Of a stretch of DNA of 64,000 bases, positions 47,014 through 58,888 are shown piece by piece. A model generated the notes under the pieces. That model was not told where the DNA came from. It made no database searches and saw only the letters and a program-made list of their open reading frames with translations. Source of the DNA: Phallusia mammillata (Eukaryota > Chordata > Ascidiacea > Phlebobranchia > Ascidiidae); contig QLIY01000261.1 in NCBI GenBank assembly GCA_003260075.1, positions 1 to 64,000 of the forward strand, in the 5' to 3' direction. Positions within the stretch are counted from its first letter, which is position 1. Each line of letters opens with the position of its first letter. The position numbers and the translations under genes are program-made.

Positions 47014-50000
47014 TTACTGCTGGATTTTCAAACATTGGTACAAGACGCGTTTGCGAAAAAATGCTTGATTAAGACACGATGGAAAGAGTTTAGGATTTTC
47101 AGACAAATCCAACAAATTAAAATCAAAGTCTGGGTTGTCTAAAACCAGTGACTTCGAAACGTAAAACAGGCTTGAGTTTTTAAGACTTAGTCGCTTTAAA
47201 AGCTTGTTGTCTGATATTAAGTTTCCAATAAGAAAATGAAGATTGTTGTTACTTAGGTCAAGGGAATACAGATTTTTAAATTTCGACAAAATTTCGCGAC
47301 TTTCAAAATAATTGAACTGGTTGTTGCTTAAATCTATGTGCCACACATCCCCTGGCGAGACAGAAAATGCTGATCCGTGAGGCAGACGAACTTTAAGTAT
47401 CATATTTTCGCCGAAGAGGTCAGTTGCTCTCTTTAAGTCCATTCCATCGCAAAGACAAATAAGCTTGCCTCCAATCTTCTTCATGTCGCAAACATCCCGT
47501 TTGGTTGCCGAACGGGACAACTTAGCTTGCGAAATTATCGCTGGTGTGATTTCTAAATCAAAAATATTCACAAAATAGAGTAACATTTTAGTTTAAACTC
47601 TTTTTTACCACCAAAGATATTTCAAAAAAACATCAAGAATGTCTAACCAAATGTTATGGAGCTCATTCGCCAGAATTTCCTACCTTTTTCCAGCACAATA
47701 TACGTAGTTTCCATTCCCGCTTGGATGTGTTCAAACACGTGACAATGTAACAGCCATTCACCGACTGCTACCGTTTCCATGTCAACGGTGCCGAAAAATC
47801 CAGGAAAAACATCGAACACGTCTCCACGATACGATCCGTCGGTTCTAAGAAATGTTGCGAAAATGTGTTTACAAGGACATAGAAACGCACTAAAACAAAA
47901 TAACATTTTCCGAGAGCTGTACTCTGGGGTTACTCCGGTACTCCTAATGTAACTTACAATACGAAATGTGAGATAGGGATGAACATTACAAATTGCACAA
48001 ACAAGCGTTCCTAGAATATTACCCGTCTTTTGAAACTAGATGTTATATTGCAAATTAAATTTGCGTATTCCCACTACACGTCAAGCTCCATTTAAGTGAC
48101 GAGACACTTGACTCGATATCCTGTGGATTTTTTTCCCCCCCCCCTACAAATTGCACAAACAAGCGTTCCTAGAATATTACCCGTCTTTTGAAGCTGTTAT
48201 ATTGCAAATTAAATTTGTGTATTCCCACTACACGTCAAGCTCCATTTAAGTGACAAGACACTTGACTCGATATCCTGTAGATTTTTGTTTGCTTTAACGA
48301 AACCGTTTCGCAACGACAAATTTAAAAAGGGGGCATTGCAAATAAACCTTGACTTAACTCAAACAAATCGTCGGGTCCCATAGGTCTCATAAGTATATTT
48401 AAAACTTGTAGAAACGCCAAAAATAACAGAACATTTGCATGGGCAAACTCATAAAATCACAGATAAGGATTAGCTAATAAACGAAATTTAGAAAGAGATA
48501 TATAGAATGAATTTATGATACTTACATTAGTCGGAACGTGTGTGCATGGAAATGGACAGAATGATAATCTTTTTCGTTGCCCCAGCCAATTAAATGCCAC
48601 CGCACGATGTCGTCTTTGAGCATTGTCAAGCCGTCGACGTGAAATAAATATCCGTTTATAGCTAAACAGTAGAACAAACATTACAAATTTTGTATTTTTT
48701 GAAACGTTTTCAAACAGATACGTACTCTTCATTTTGTTGCTTTCAACAAACAATGCACTTTTCTTGTTAAACTCCTCTGGATCCGCACCGATGTATTTCT
48801 GAATATTTTCGTTCAAGTAATGACTCGTGTTTTCGTCAACAATGTGGAACAGGAGAAAGAATTCGTTGTCTATTTCCATGGTATCATAAGCACCTTAGAA
48901 AAACAGGGAAAGTACAAATTTTAATCGAATTTACTTTTCAATCAAATGATATCAATGTTTTTTTTTTACCAGAAAGCTTTTGCGAATTTTAAGTTAAAAT
49001 GAACCAGGATGGAACTTTTTAGGTTTAATGTGAAAATTACCTGGTTTGCAAACCACCAGGGGACCCAATAAACCATCAGCTGTATCAGCTGACCTATCAA
49101 CTGATGACACATATATAAATGACAAGCAGCTGGGCTGATTTCCAGTAGGTGAAGCCGATTCCGGGATCTGCGGAGTTTAAACGCATATGTGTGAAAGCAT
49201 ATGAAGTAAACACATTTGAAAAACAAGCAAAATGATATTACAACGATTAACTTTTTCTGAAAAGTCTTTTGGCTATAGTTTAGTGAGTACTTACTTTCCA
49301 GATATATAACTTTTTCTTGCCAGGATCCACAGAGTTTTTTCCCATCTCATATGACTCAGGATCAATTGCACCCCATGGATGCATATTGTATGGTCGATTC
49401 GCTTTGTTCCAAAACAAAATCTACAAGTAGCAAGGAGTGTAAGGCACTCATGCAATAATTTGCCTTCGTTGGCTAAATGTAAATTAAGGACAAAAAAGCA
49501 TACCCTTATCGTATCACCAACTTCGCCCCTAATGGCCGGCCCCAGTATTCCGAAATGGTCAGGTTTTGACAGTTTCACAGTGTATGTGTCATCTGTGTAC
49601 TCAAAGTACAGCACTTTTTGGTATTTGGAACCTACAAAAACATTCTTTTTATTGTAGAACACACAGTAAAGTTATACTAGCCGCTTTCTCACCTATAGTT
49701 TTTCCAGGTTGCCTGTGTAGATGAGTGTAGCCGTAATTTTCTTTCTCGTGTATTGATTGACCTTTCAAGTTAACCTCAGAGGGATTGTAATCCCATGTTA
49801 CCTCTTCAGCCGCGATGTAATATTGCCGTACAGTAGATTTTTTAACTATTTCACTGTCTTCTTCATCGGAAACAACTGAACTGTTGCAGTTTTTCGCCTT
49901 AAAACATAAAGCGTGTGGTTAAATTGAGATCGTTGCAGAAGCATACAATACTTCTTATCCACCCCAGCCATAGTTCGGGGACGTATCTCATGCAATGTTT

Positions 50001-53000
50001 GCCCATTATTTGCATCAAACCAAAAGCAGGTAGTGTACATGAGCAGAAATGCAAATGGCATGAATATTGAGTAAGCAATATGTTGCTCATTAGTCATGTT
50101 TAACTTTTTTTCTTAACCTGCTTTTTCCTACCGTGTAAATTGCGAAGAGGCCTGACTTGATATGATCCATTAGGCTACAGAAAACCAATCCTTTTCCAAC
50201 TTCATCAGCACGAACATTTACGGTTTGAGATGTGTGAGCAAAAAGGTTGATCGCACCCGTACTTATACCGCTACAAAAAGATCGAATTAGCAACATAAAT
50301 CACATTTTACGTGGTTTATAAAATGGATTGCATACTTAATTTTAACGTTGATTCCATCGAACTTAATAGCATGAATGTCATATTTGGTACCGACAGCAAA
50401 CAGGTGAAATATCGTGTCCTGGTCTGTGCAGACCTCAAGGTTGTTCAGGTTTCCAAACGATAACCCGTTAAGCGCTGCAAAACAAAACGTCGGATTAGCC
50501 CACCCTATAGAATTGCACTATAGACCCGTATTGCCTTGGGTTTGTAAGAGTCATGAACCTAAAACGAATTTCCATAGAGCCAGGTTTCGCTATACGTATC
50601 GACTCTGATACATTCGTTAACTAGGACGTTTAATGTCAAAGCGGTTTTACAATTGGTAGGTGTCAAAAGATATGTCTGACCTAACAATTGATTTTTTAAA
50701 ATGAACATTGGCCCATGGGACTGATAAAATATTGTTACCATAATTTTGAAATCAATAGTGAAACTTACAATGCATCATGTTTGACTCGGTAGGTGGATTT
50801 TTCGTGACGGGCTGTGTCATGAAAGTTTTCATATTTTCATTAAAATACCAACTGTTTTGTTCTTCAAAGATTGTCACAAGAAGATATTTGTGGCGTTTGG
50901 CCATTTCAGAAACCATCGTGCCTAAAAAGACAAAACCTGTTGGTAATCTTTCAAAATTTTGATTTAGGTCATGGACAAACCTTTTTTGCAAACTACCAAA
51001 GGACCAACAAGCCCCGCGTTTGAGTCGGCCACGTATTCCAACGACGATGTGTATAAGTAAGTTATGCAATTGGGATCATTTTCACCTGGTGACACTGAGT
51101 CAGGAAGGGTCCTTTTTGAACATAAACACGTTTGATGTAGTTAATTTCTATTGTGTATCAACATAATAAAAACATCTGCTTCAAGCTTTCTCGTTTGCAA
51201 ACATCAAATACATAACAAACCACAAAATAATAACACAAGTGTTGCACGAGTTTTTTTCTGAAATATCTTACCAGGTGTATGTGTGTTTCTGACCAGGGAG
51301 AACAGCATTGGCTTCGGCAAAATACACTCCTTGTGGTTCAAGGTTAAACGCCTGTAATTGCGTCACAAGTTGTATGTGTGCATCTAGTTGGCTTTATTTA
51401 GCATCGGTACTTGCGTAGAACAAACAATTGCATTTTTCGCGACTGTATTTAGAACATTACCTTTCCATTCTCCTTTGATTCATGTGCCGGGTTTCGCCAC
51501 AGTAAGGTGTATTGTTGGGTAAAGAATACGTACCAAGCCCTTTCTTAAATAAATCAGGGCGTTGTTTTTATTTTTACATGTTTTCTAAAATGGGGATTGA
51601 AAACTTTCCCACTTGTTTCTAAATTAAACGCGATGTACTTGATAGGGGCCATTGTCATGATTTCGTACCTAAATAACTATATTATTTCGCTTCTAGCAAT
51701 TTTAAGCAAGCAATGCTTACGTGTTTTGCAGCTTTGTTTTTGAACAGAACCTTTAGGGTATCGCCAACTTCAGCTATGATTGGCGGACCAAGAATTCCCA
51801 TGTCCGCAGTCCGCTCACTTTTTACTGTAAAGTTTCCGTTTTCGTAACCTCGATAAACCGCTTTCTTGTAAACACCACCGATAGCGCTACCATCGGTCTT
51901 AAAGTAAGTAGATGAGTCACTGAAACAAAGAACAAGTTTTATTCCTATTTGTCAACAGGAATTGTGGATATTACGTTGGCATAAATTCTTAAAGTTAAGG
52001 TAGTAACTAGTGATGCACCGAACCCGCCTAAAAAGGTTCGGGCGGAAACCGAATATTCGGCCACGAGGCCGAATAATTTCGGCCGAATTAGGCCGAACCT
52101 AAAATCCCCGTTTATATGAATGTTGCCAACTGAACCTTGTGTCGTTGATGCGAGTGAAGTGAATTATGATAAATCAAAATCACTTTCACAATGCGGAAGT
52201 TTTACTAAACTTGTAATATTTTGTAGACAATGTGGCTTGTATTTTATAAACACAACAATTAGTTAATTTATTGCGTTTCGTATAGGCGAAAATGATAGTT
52301 TAGGCATTAACTCAATGCAATCAAAAAGTTCGAAACATCGAAAAACAGCGTATTCTGCCGAAATGTTTCGGCCAACCGAAACTTCGGTGCATCACTAGTA
52401 GTAAGGGGGGGGGGATTTACATTGCTCGGTGCATAATTCCACCAAACCTCCTCCGCTGCTATAAAGTATTCACGAGTTTTTCCTGTCAGACTGTCCGACG
52501 GAACTGAGGCGTTTGGCTTTTGACACGTTGGATCCACGTACATTAACGCCGTCATTCCCTCTGAAATCAAGTTGATGGATCCTTATTATGTATAACTGGC
52601 CATGTATTAAAGGTTTGTCTTCACAATATAGCAAGATCCTATATTCCAAATAACCCCAGGGAGTAAACTTGGTTTGGGAAGGCAGAACACCTCTCCAATC
52701 CCTGCCCATATTGTTTTTTTCGTTGCCAAAGAGGGCTATTTTTCGTTATATATGGCGTCATAGACAATGCTTTGATCAGGTCTGTCGTTTTTTGTTATGA
52801 CGCCAAATAAATCCCTTTTGAAGTTAATTCTGGCATTAATTTGCAAAGTAGAGCCGATGAAGTACTTGATTTATGGCAATCGTCCTGTGTTGTCTTAAAT
52901 TGTCAAAACCTGTGTAATGGCTGTATAACTTGCAGGCGATGATCCATCTGCCGGGGTTATCGGCTTTCATAATTGCTGTCGCAAACGTTGCTGGAATTGC

Positions 53001-54683
53001 GATCATCGCATCCATACGATGGTGATGTTTCAAAACCTTAAATAATTTGAAAACGTTTACAAATCTTACGTATCTTTGTCAAAGTGCGGCTTTGTCCAAA
53101 TACATTACAAAAAGTAAAAATCATAATTCACATATTTAGTTGTTTACATATTTTGGATTAAAAAAAACACGTTTGAAAAAAATGTGCTGGTTGTCGTTCC
53201 TACCGTTTGCCCTTGAAACTGAATTGGGTGCAAATCTCTATTCGATCCCATTCCAATGATATGCCAGCTGATCGTGTCTCCCTGACATACGTCGTAGCCT
53301 GGGGTGTTACCGTACATGAATCCATTTACCGTGTGCATTTTGTTGCCCTTTACAAACAGCTTATCGTTGAGATCAAATCCTTCGTCAAGATTGTTCATCT
53401 GAAAGAGAAACACCGGTTTTTAACTTTTGTTGAGTGGGTCACATCTAATTTGTTTCAGATGTTTAACTGTTGTTTTACGTTTTAGTCGTTACTGCAACTC
53501 TGCAGTCGGTATTAGGGTGAAGGTTGAAGAAATGGCGTTGACTGCGTTGGTTAGAACCAATAAGTTGGTGCAAACTAACAACAAGCTTATAGACAAATGC
53601 AGTTGCACAAAAAAATCCCAACGTGATGGTGAAAACGGGAGTTGTACTCACCCGCATGTTTTCCCAGAAGTACGAGCTTTCCCGCTCGTGGGGTATAAAG
53701 AACATCGCAACGAATTCGTGGTCGACATCCCTTCGTGTTTCGTCGTCTTTGTAAGTTCCTGTGTAGCGCCATTGTCAAATACTGATTCATATTGCCAAAA
53801 CAAAATGTTTTGTTTGTAAATAAAATCGAACCTGGGTTACAAACTATGATGGCCCCGATAAGACCGGCATGGACGTCGATCGTTGAGTCGGAATGGGAAT
53901 GATAAGCCCAAGTTAAGCAATTTGGATCGTCCGGTGTTGGTCCGAACCTTTAATAAATGATTTTGAAATCTTAAGTTATACTACAATTAGGCTATGTAAA
54001 TGGCCGTTGCTGCTCAGAAAAACCAACAAATACGTTACAAACATTGTAAAAACTTACTCTTTAACAACTTCCCAAACGTAAGTATGTTCTCCGCCTGGCT
54101 GAACGCTGCTGCCTGGACCATTGGTTTTGTTGATGCCATAATTTGCACCTTCGTTGTTTTTGGTGTAAAATACGCCGTGAGGGTGGATTGAATAGTTTTT
54201 TGACGCATTGTTGAAAAGGTGCACAATAATGCGATCCCCGGTCTACATCAAAACTCATTTAGAATTAAGGTAAGGGGGGCTATACAACACGTTTTTAAAG
54301 ATATGTACTGACCTCAACCCTCATCGTAGGGCCCATAAACCCTAAGTTTGGGTCGCGCGGTGCTTCCGTTTGAAACGAGCTGTTGGTGTATTCCCTATAC
54401 ACCGCCTTTTTGTAGGTCTTTCCCAAAAACATGTTACTGTATATGTTCGATATCCTGCAAGAACACAAGAAAATATTTTTCACCTTAACAATAATTTACA
54501 ACAGCAAACTAAGAAGCATTGTCCTTACTTTTCGTGCGAGAGCCTATTTCCTGTGATGATATTCAAATCAGATGGGGCGTAATCCCACATAATCTCTTTG
54601 ATTGCAAGATAATATGTTTTGTCTTTTGCGGCACAGCTTCCTGCAAGTATCATCAATAGGGCACTAAAAACAACTCGCCCCAT
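47014..54683 (-). CDS. Second ceruloplasmin/hephaestin-like multicopper oxidase with LRR tail (one exon interrupted)
   Basis: Twenty-two minus-strand exons: 54529-54683, 54313-54454, 54058-54242, 53832-53947, 53652-53758, 53204-53398, 52910-53036, 52415-52560 (incomplete), 51721-51919, 51272-51351, 50981-51111, 50769-50921, 50336-50474, 50132-50270, 49693-49897, 49504-49631, 49295-49420, 49041-49167, 48726-48893, 48526-48661, 47684-47844, 47014-47552. Sixteen exon lengths equal those of the plus-strand paralogue, so the pair arose by duplication. A signal peptide ([18 protein letters not shown]) precedes the cupredoxin domains. Copper motifs HPH, HSH, HFH and HCH are present. Type 1 sites: domain 2 Cys-His-Met, domain 6 Cys-His-Met, domain 4 with Leu where the paralogue has Met ([11 protein letters not shown]). 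The last exon encodes LRR motifs ([28 protein letters not shown]) between Cys-bearing caps. Exon 8 breaks at ten G (52405-52414) beside a transposon, losing about 35 nt; this is probably an assembly gap. Confidence 0.87.
47987..48286. repeat. Doubled intron segment in minus-strand oxidase
   Basis: 47987-48134 and 48145-48286 are near-identical, separated by ten C (48135-48144). They lie in the intron between the last LRR-adjacent cupredoxin exons. Probable unmerged alleles. Confidence 0.75.
52008..52397. mobile_element. hAT-like MITE with TAGTGATGCACCGAA ends
   Basis: A 15-bp inverted terminal repeat, TAGTGATGCACCGAA, bounds 390 bp rich in CGGCCGAA palindromes. The left flank GTAGTAAC (52000-52007) is matched on the right by GTAGTAA (52398-52404), after which the ten-G run starts, so the eighth base cannot be checked. 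Noncoding. It lies beside the broken exon 8 of the minus-strand oxidase. Confidence 0.8.
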
Positions 54684-55222
54684 GTTTATTCTACTGACGC
54701 AGCTTTAACCAGACCTTGGCAAATGAGTTTCTAAATGGCAAAAGTTTAATTTGCAGAGTTGAGTAAGTTCCTTAAAAAAACTTCGGGCCTGGAAGTCAAC
54801 TGTTCAACTGATTAGGACCTAAGCCGTTCCAACTTTGTTCCAAAAGGACAAAACATCTATTTTATATCGGATTACTGCACTTTTTTGGTGTTTGCTTCTT
54901 TTTTACCCTGACTCATCCAGCTTGAAATTGACTTGCCCTCTGGCAAAAAGTTTGCCCGATTCACAAATTCAAAGTGGTTTTTGAAAACCCGCAAAAGCGA
55001 AGGCAAATTTAGAAATGTGAGAAAAAGCTGGGAGGATGAATTAAAAAGCAACACTGTCGTGTAATTTTGCTTTCTCGTGGGGTGCTGTTACATGGTTTCT
55101 CAAGTTTAAAATTCTATATTTGTTTTTTTTTCTCCTTCGAGTTGTTTCAAGCCTTAAAAAATGTATGCATTGAAACAAACTGTATTATGGTTTCATTTTA
55201 AACGTTTGCTTGTGCTGATTGT
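54684..55222. other. Upstream region of the minus-strand oxidase
   Basis: AT-rich noncoding sequence between the oxidase start codon and the possible alternative last exon of the BCL2-like gene. No clear core promoter or iron-responsive element recognised. Confidence 0.4.
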
Positions 55223-55441
55223 TTAACTTTGTAAATGCAGGTGCAACATAAAATAAAGCTTACATAGGGTATATTCAATTGCCTCTGAAAAAACTCCTTG
55301 GTCTGCCTCAAGTGGAAACTGTTGACGGACGTAAAGCGTTGAAAGTCCCAAGTGTATTTGCAATTCTATAGGGCATGCAGTGTAGAAAAAGTAGCAACTA
55401 ACAAAATATACTATTAACGCAATTGCTAAATTACATATATT
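55223..55441 (-). CDS. Possible alternative last exon with membrane anchor for the BCL2-like gene
   Basis: A good acceptor (CTTTACAG, minus strand) opens a 72-codon frame in phase 0. It starts with a hydrophobic stretch (ICNLAIALIVYFVSCYFFYT) fit for a membrane span. A GTGGGT donor just after the GGW of BH2 in the upstream exon is also phase 0, so the two could be joined, giving the C-terminal anchor that BCL2-family proteins usually have. Inference from phase and hydropathy only. Confidence 0.3.
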   Translation of the reverse strand, partial: NICNLAIALIVYFVSCYFFYTACPIELQIHLGLSTLYVRQQFPLEADQGVFSEAIEYTLCKLYFMLHLHLQS

Positions 55442-55972
55442 CTGTAAAGTACTCGAAGAAGTATCACAATAAATACAAGTTCCCAATATTTGTCCAAAAG
55501 CAAAAAAAATAGAAAAAACGTCAATTAAATATAGAAGTTGTACTAATAACTAATGTTAAAGAAACAATGTGGGCAGTTTCAATTTCAACTCGCATAAACG
55601 AAGCAGGTTGTAGTAACATGGTTGCAAATGCAAATGAAAGCCAGTCGTGAGTGATGTATAGGTCATACTAAAACCACAGTTGCTTTACGTTGTTATTGGT
55701 TGCATTCTTGCACTTGTTCAGAAGAAAAAGTTATTGAAATCACGCAAAAATATGAAACCGATTATCATAAGTGCGGTGGTGCTCAAGATGGAAACTATGT
55801 ACTTGGAAGGGACGAACGTAAAATTGTAGCAAATCTTAGTTCGATGTGTTTGTGCAGGTGTAAAATGCTCAGCCAGCATCTCCTGAACAAAATATTGTTA
55901 AAGTGACGATACACAATTAAATCTGATGGATATGCTGCAAGTTATTGCAATCAGTGTTCACAAACCAAAAAC

Positions 55973-58016
55973 TTAAAAACCCACCCAACCGCCGTTTGCC
56001 ACTACCCATTCGATGACAGTGTGTTTCATGTAGTCACTGGCGGTTCTGATGACGCATTCAACAAGTTCGGAATTCCCCTGAATGAAAACCATTTAGTAAG
56101 TTTAAAAGTTCCTGAAAACTTATTTTACCGATTTATTACATTGATTGTTTGTGGCCAATTGGCTGATAAGTTTTTGCTGTAACTATTTTTTATTGTCTCC
56201 ATCTTAACCCCGCACAGTCAACCGCATTGCGGAAAATAATGCCAAACTTTCTTTGTGTGACAGAAAAATGTCTGTTTTCCTTTTTTATCGCTTGCATTAA
56301 GTTGTTTTGCTGTCACACATTGTTTTTTTTGTAGTGAAGTACACCTATAGTAAATCGAGTGTGCAGTTTTATTGCACTGACATTACATCAAGCAATATTA
56401 AGAGCATGATTTATGGTAAAAATGGACACGAAGCTTACAATTTTCACAAAACAAAATTAGTTTGACACAATAGCTTCGTGTAGCCTACTTGGGTCGCGAA
56501 ACTTTGGGGCCTATTTTTGTGGTTCGCGTCAAAAAGCGTTTGTAGAAACCCGCATTGGGAGATTTTCTGTTTGCAAAACAACAGACTGGTATTTTCTATA
56601 CCCACACGATCGCACCAATTACCTGCGCGACGCAGTCAACAGCCAATTCACCCGCCACGCAAAACAACGAAAGTAATCTTCCCCAAGTAAAACTTTGCGG
56701 GTGTCCTCCCAATATGTGAGTGCCAAGCCGAAAGTACAGTCGTTGCAATGATGCTTCGGAAAACCGCCTTTTCACGATGTGCGTGAATACACTTGTGTAC
56801 ACCACGGGATAATGTTTTTCGAGATCACAGCCTGGAATAATATTTTTAAAGGCATTTTATGGCATTTGTGTGATACTATTGGCTTGTTAACAAACACAAA
56901 GTAAACAATAAGCAAGCAATTGGCTGTGCAGCGATTTATGCCAAACGAACAAACAAGGTACAGGGAGGTAAATACAGATAATACGAACCGTGTGATTATC
57001 AACCTTTAATGGTTCCTCTTGAATAAGCACTCAACCATCAATAAAAATGTAAAATTCTGTCTATTTCGAGGAAAAAACGGTGGGTCACAAAGGAAACTAG
57101 AATGCCCAAGGAGGTCTTATTGACTACCTGTGTATTTTGTTGTTGTTTATGGGTGGGTGTCGGCAGTAGGGGCTTACATTCGTAGCCCCATGAAAAACAT
57201 CTCGTGGTCACTTTGACTTAAGAGTGTTATGGGCCCCGGTTACAAAACTCTATGTTATCCTAATATTGCGCTTGCGCATAAAACAGTCGAATGAGGATGA
57301 TGGTGTAACATCAGCTGGTAAATGTGATAAGATGCTGCAATTTCGGAACGTTATTATTACCTACACCCGACATGACATTTACAGTTTAAACAGACACTTT
57401 ACATTAAAGCTGGCGTATATTGATGAACACGCAGCGTTACAACAGCTTAACCACATGTAGCACTTACCAAGGTTCAGGATCCGGTTTGACAGTGCCTGAT
57501 CGCTGGCTGGTTCAATCTGGGTTACATGCACCTGCTGTTCGTATCCGCTACGTTTGAGCCGATAGCACACGTAATCCCTGCACAGTCCCGCTGCTAACAC
57601 GCAAGCTTCGTCGTAAACTGCCGGAACAAACACCGAGTCATCACCGCTCTGCATTACAGAAGGTGACAGTTCGCCGGCAAGTTCTTCATCCTTTGTCTTG
57701 CTTGTCTTGCTTCCTCTATAACCAACAATGCAGGTACAAAAGTGCGTTTGTGACATCACTTCGTGTCACCTCACGCAGCTGTATAAAGTCAGTCTATAAG
57801 CTGTGATAACACCCCGCAGCCTACTTAAATTGACATTTTGAAATGTCAATTATATTACGGCAATTAACAACGACAGCAATTAGTGAAGAAAAGCCTATGC
57901 TACATACCAAAAGTTCTGTCAATGAATAGCACCAGCTTGTTGATAAAACCATTAACATCACCTCTTGATAAAACCATTAACATCACCTCTTGATTTGAAA
58001 GGTATTTTCCAGACAT
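55973..58016 (-). CDS. BCL2-family apoptosis regulator, BOK-like
   Basis: Four exons on the minus strand: 57908-58016, 57468-57713, 56623-56831, 55973-56077. Total 669 nt (222 aa), phases consistent; human BOK is 212 aa. The family controls mitochondrial outer-membrane permeability in apoptosis. Sequence support: an N-terminal helix AAGLCRDYVCYRLKRSG resembles BOK's ALGREYVHARLLRAG. BH3 appears as ILNLGCDLE, split by an intron. BH1 is the strongest match: TWGRLLSLFCVAGELAVDCV against BOK's TWGKVVSLYAVAAGLAVDCV. BH2 is WVVANGGWVGF, directly followed by a stop, so this form lacks a C-terminal membrane anchor. Exon 1 contains a perfect 25-bp tandem duplication, so its start and N-terminus are the least certain part. 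BAX/BAK-type alternatives are possible; BOK is favoured by the BH1 and N-terminal matches. Confidence 0.82.
57940..57989. repeat. Perfect 25-bp tandem duplication in BCL2-like exon 1
   Basis: TTGATAAAACCATTAACATC plus CACCTC occurs twice back to back (57940-57964 and 57965-57989, allowing for the shared edge). The unit is not a multiple of three, yet the exon reads open through both copies in the phase the next exon needs. Confidence 0.8.
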
Positions 58017-58888
58017 TGTAATATTTTGGTATTGCGCCTTGCGGACTGATATAGTCTTGTTGCCTTGCAATTTAAAGGGGCTGAATTAGGCTATTGCATC
58101 TACCACAAATCGACGCTCACAATTTAATGATCATTAAACTCATGTTTGTGACGAATGACAATCTTTTTTACAGAAAATAACCGTCAAATCAATACGCAAT
58201 GTCCGACTAGTTACCTCACTGTTTAGCAGTAAGTATCAATAGCAAATATGTATTTAATGACAACTGTACTTAAGCTACTGTAACTGGTTATAAAGGTTTT
58301 AATTTCAACTGTCCTTCATGTTTCTTGACACTAACGCACACTGCATTTATAGTTCAAAGACTTGAACAACTAACGTGGTTGAACCTATTTGGTTCTTCAC
58401 ATACACCGTAACCAAACTTGAATGCCAAGCACTGCACTCGTCTGGGCGACTACACTGAACCAATTCCAACACTCACTGAGGCATTTCAACAACGTCACAG
58501 GCGTGATCAGGGCTTCCGTGCAAAAAGCGCCGAGTTGCATGAACCGGTGACAATTGCCCTGCAGGTCACTCGTTTAACAAAACTTTGCTGACTTGATTAC
58601 ACGCTGACAGTGCACTGATTCAACCTATAAATCTACACTATAGGAAATTATTTTAAGACAACCACAGCACACATTACATGCTTCCATCCGTGCTAAAGGC
58701 ACGTCAACTTTTATTGTACGTCTTTTTTACTTGAGTCACCTCATGACTAAGACTTGCATAAAGCCCATAGACTCACGTAACAATTAAACAGCGTGCGTTC
58801 TTTTGTCCCGCTAAACAAGAATCGATGTTGCTGATAGCCAGGTTGGGATGGAACTTGGGCATAGCGGCCTCTACGGAATTTAGTTCTT
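58017..58888. other. Intergenic region between chordin-like and BCL2-like genes
   Basis: Both neighbours are on the minus strand. The region holds the 3' flank of the chordin-like gene and the upstream region of the BCL2-like gene. No coding sequence or RNA gene recognised. Confidence 0.45.
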
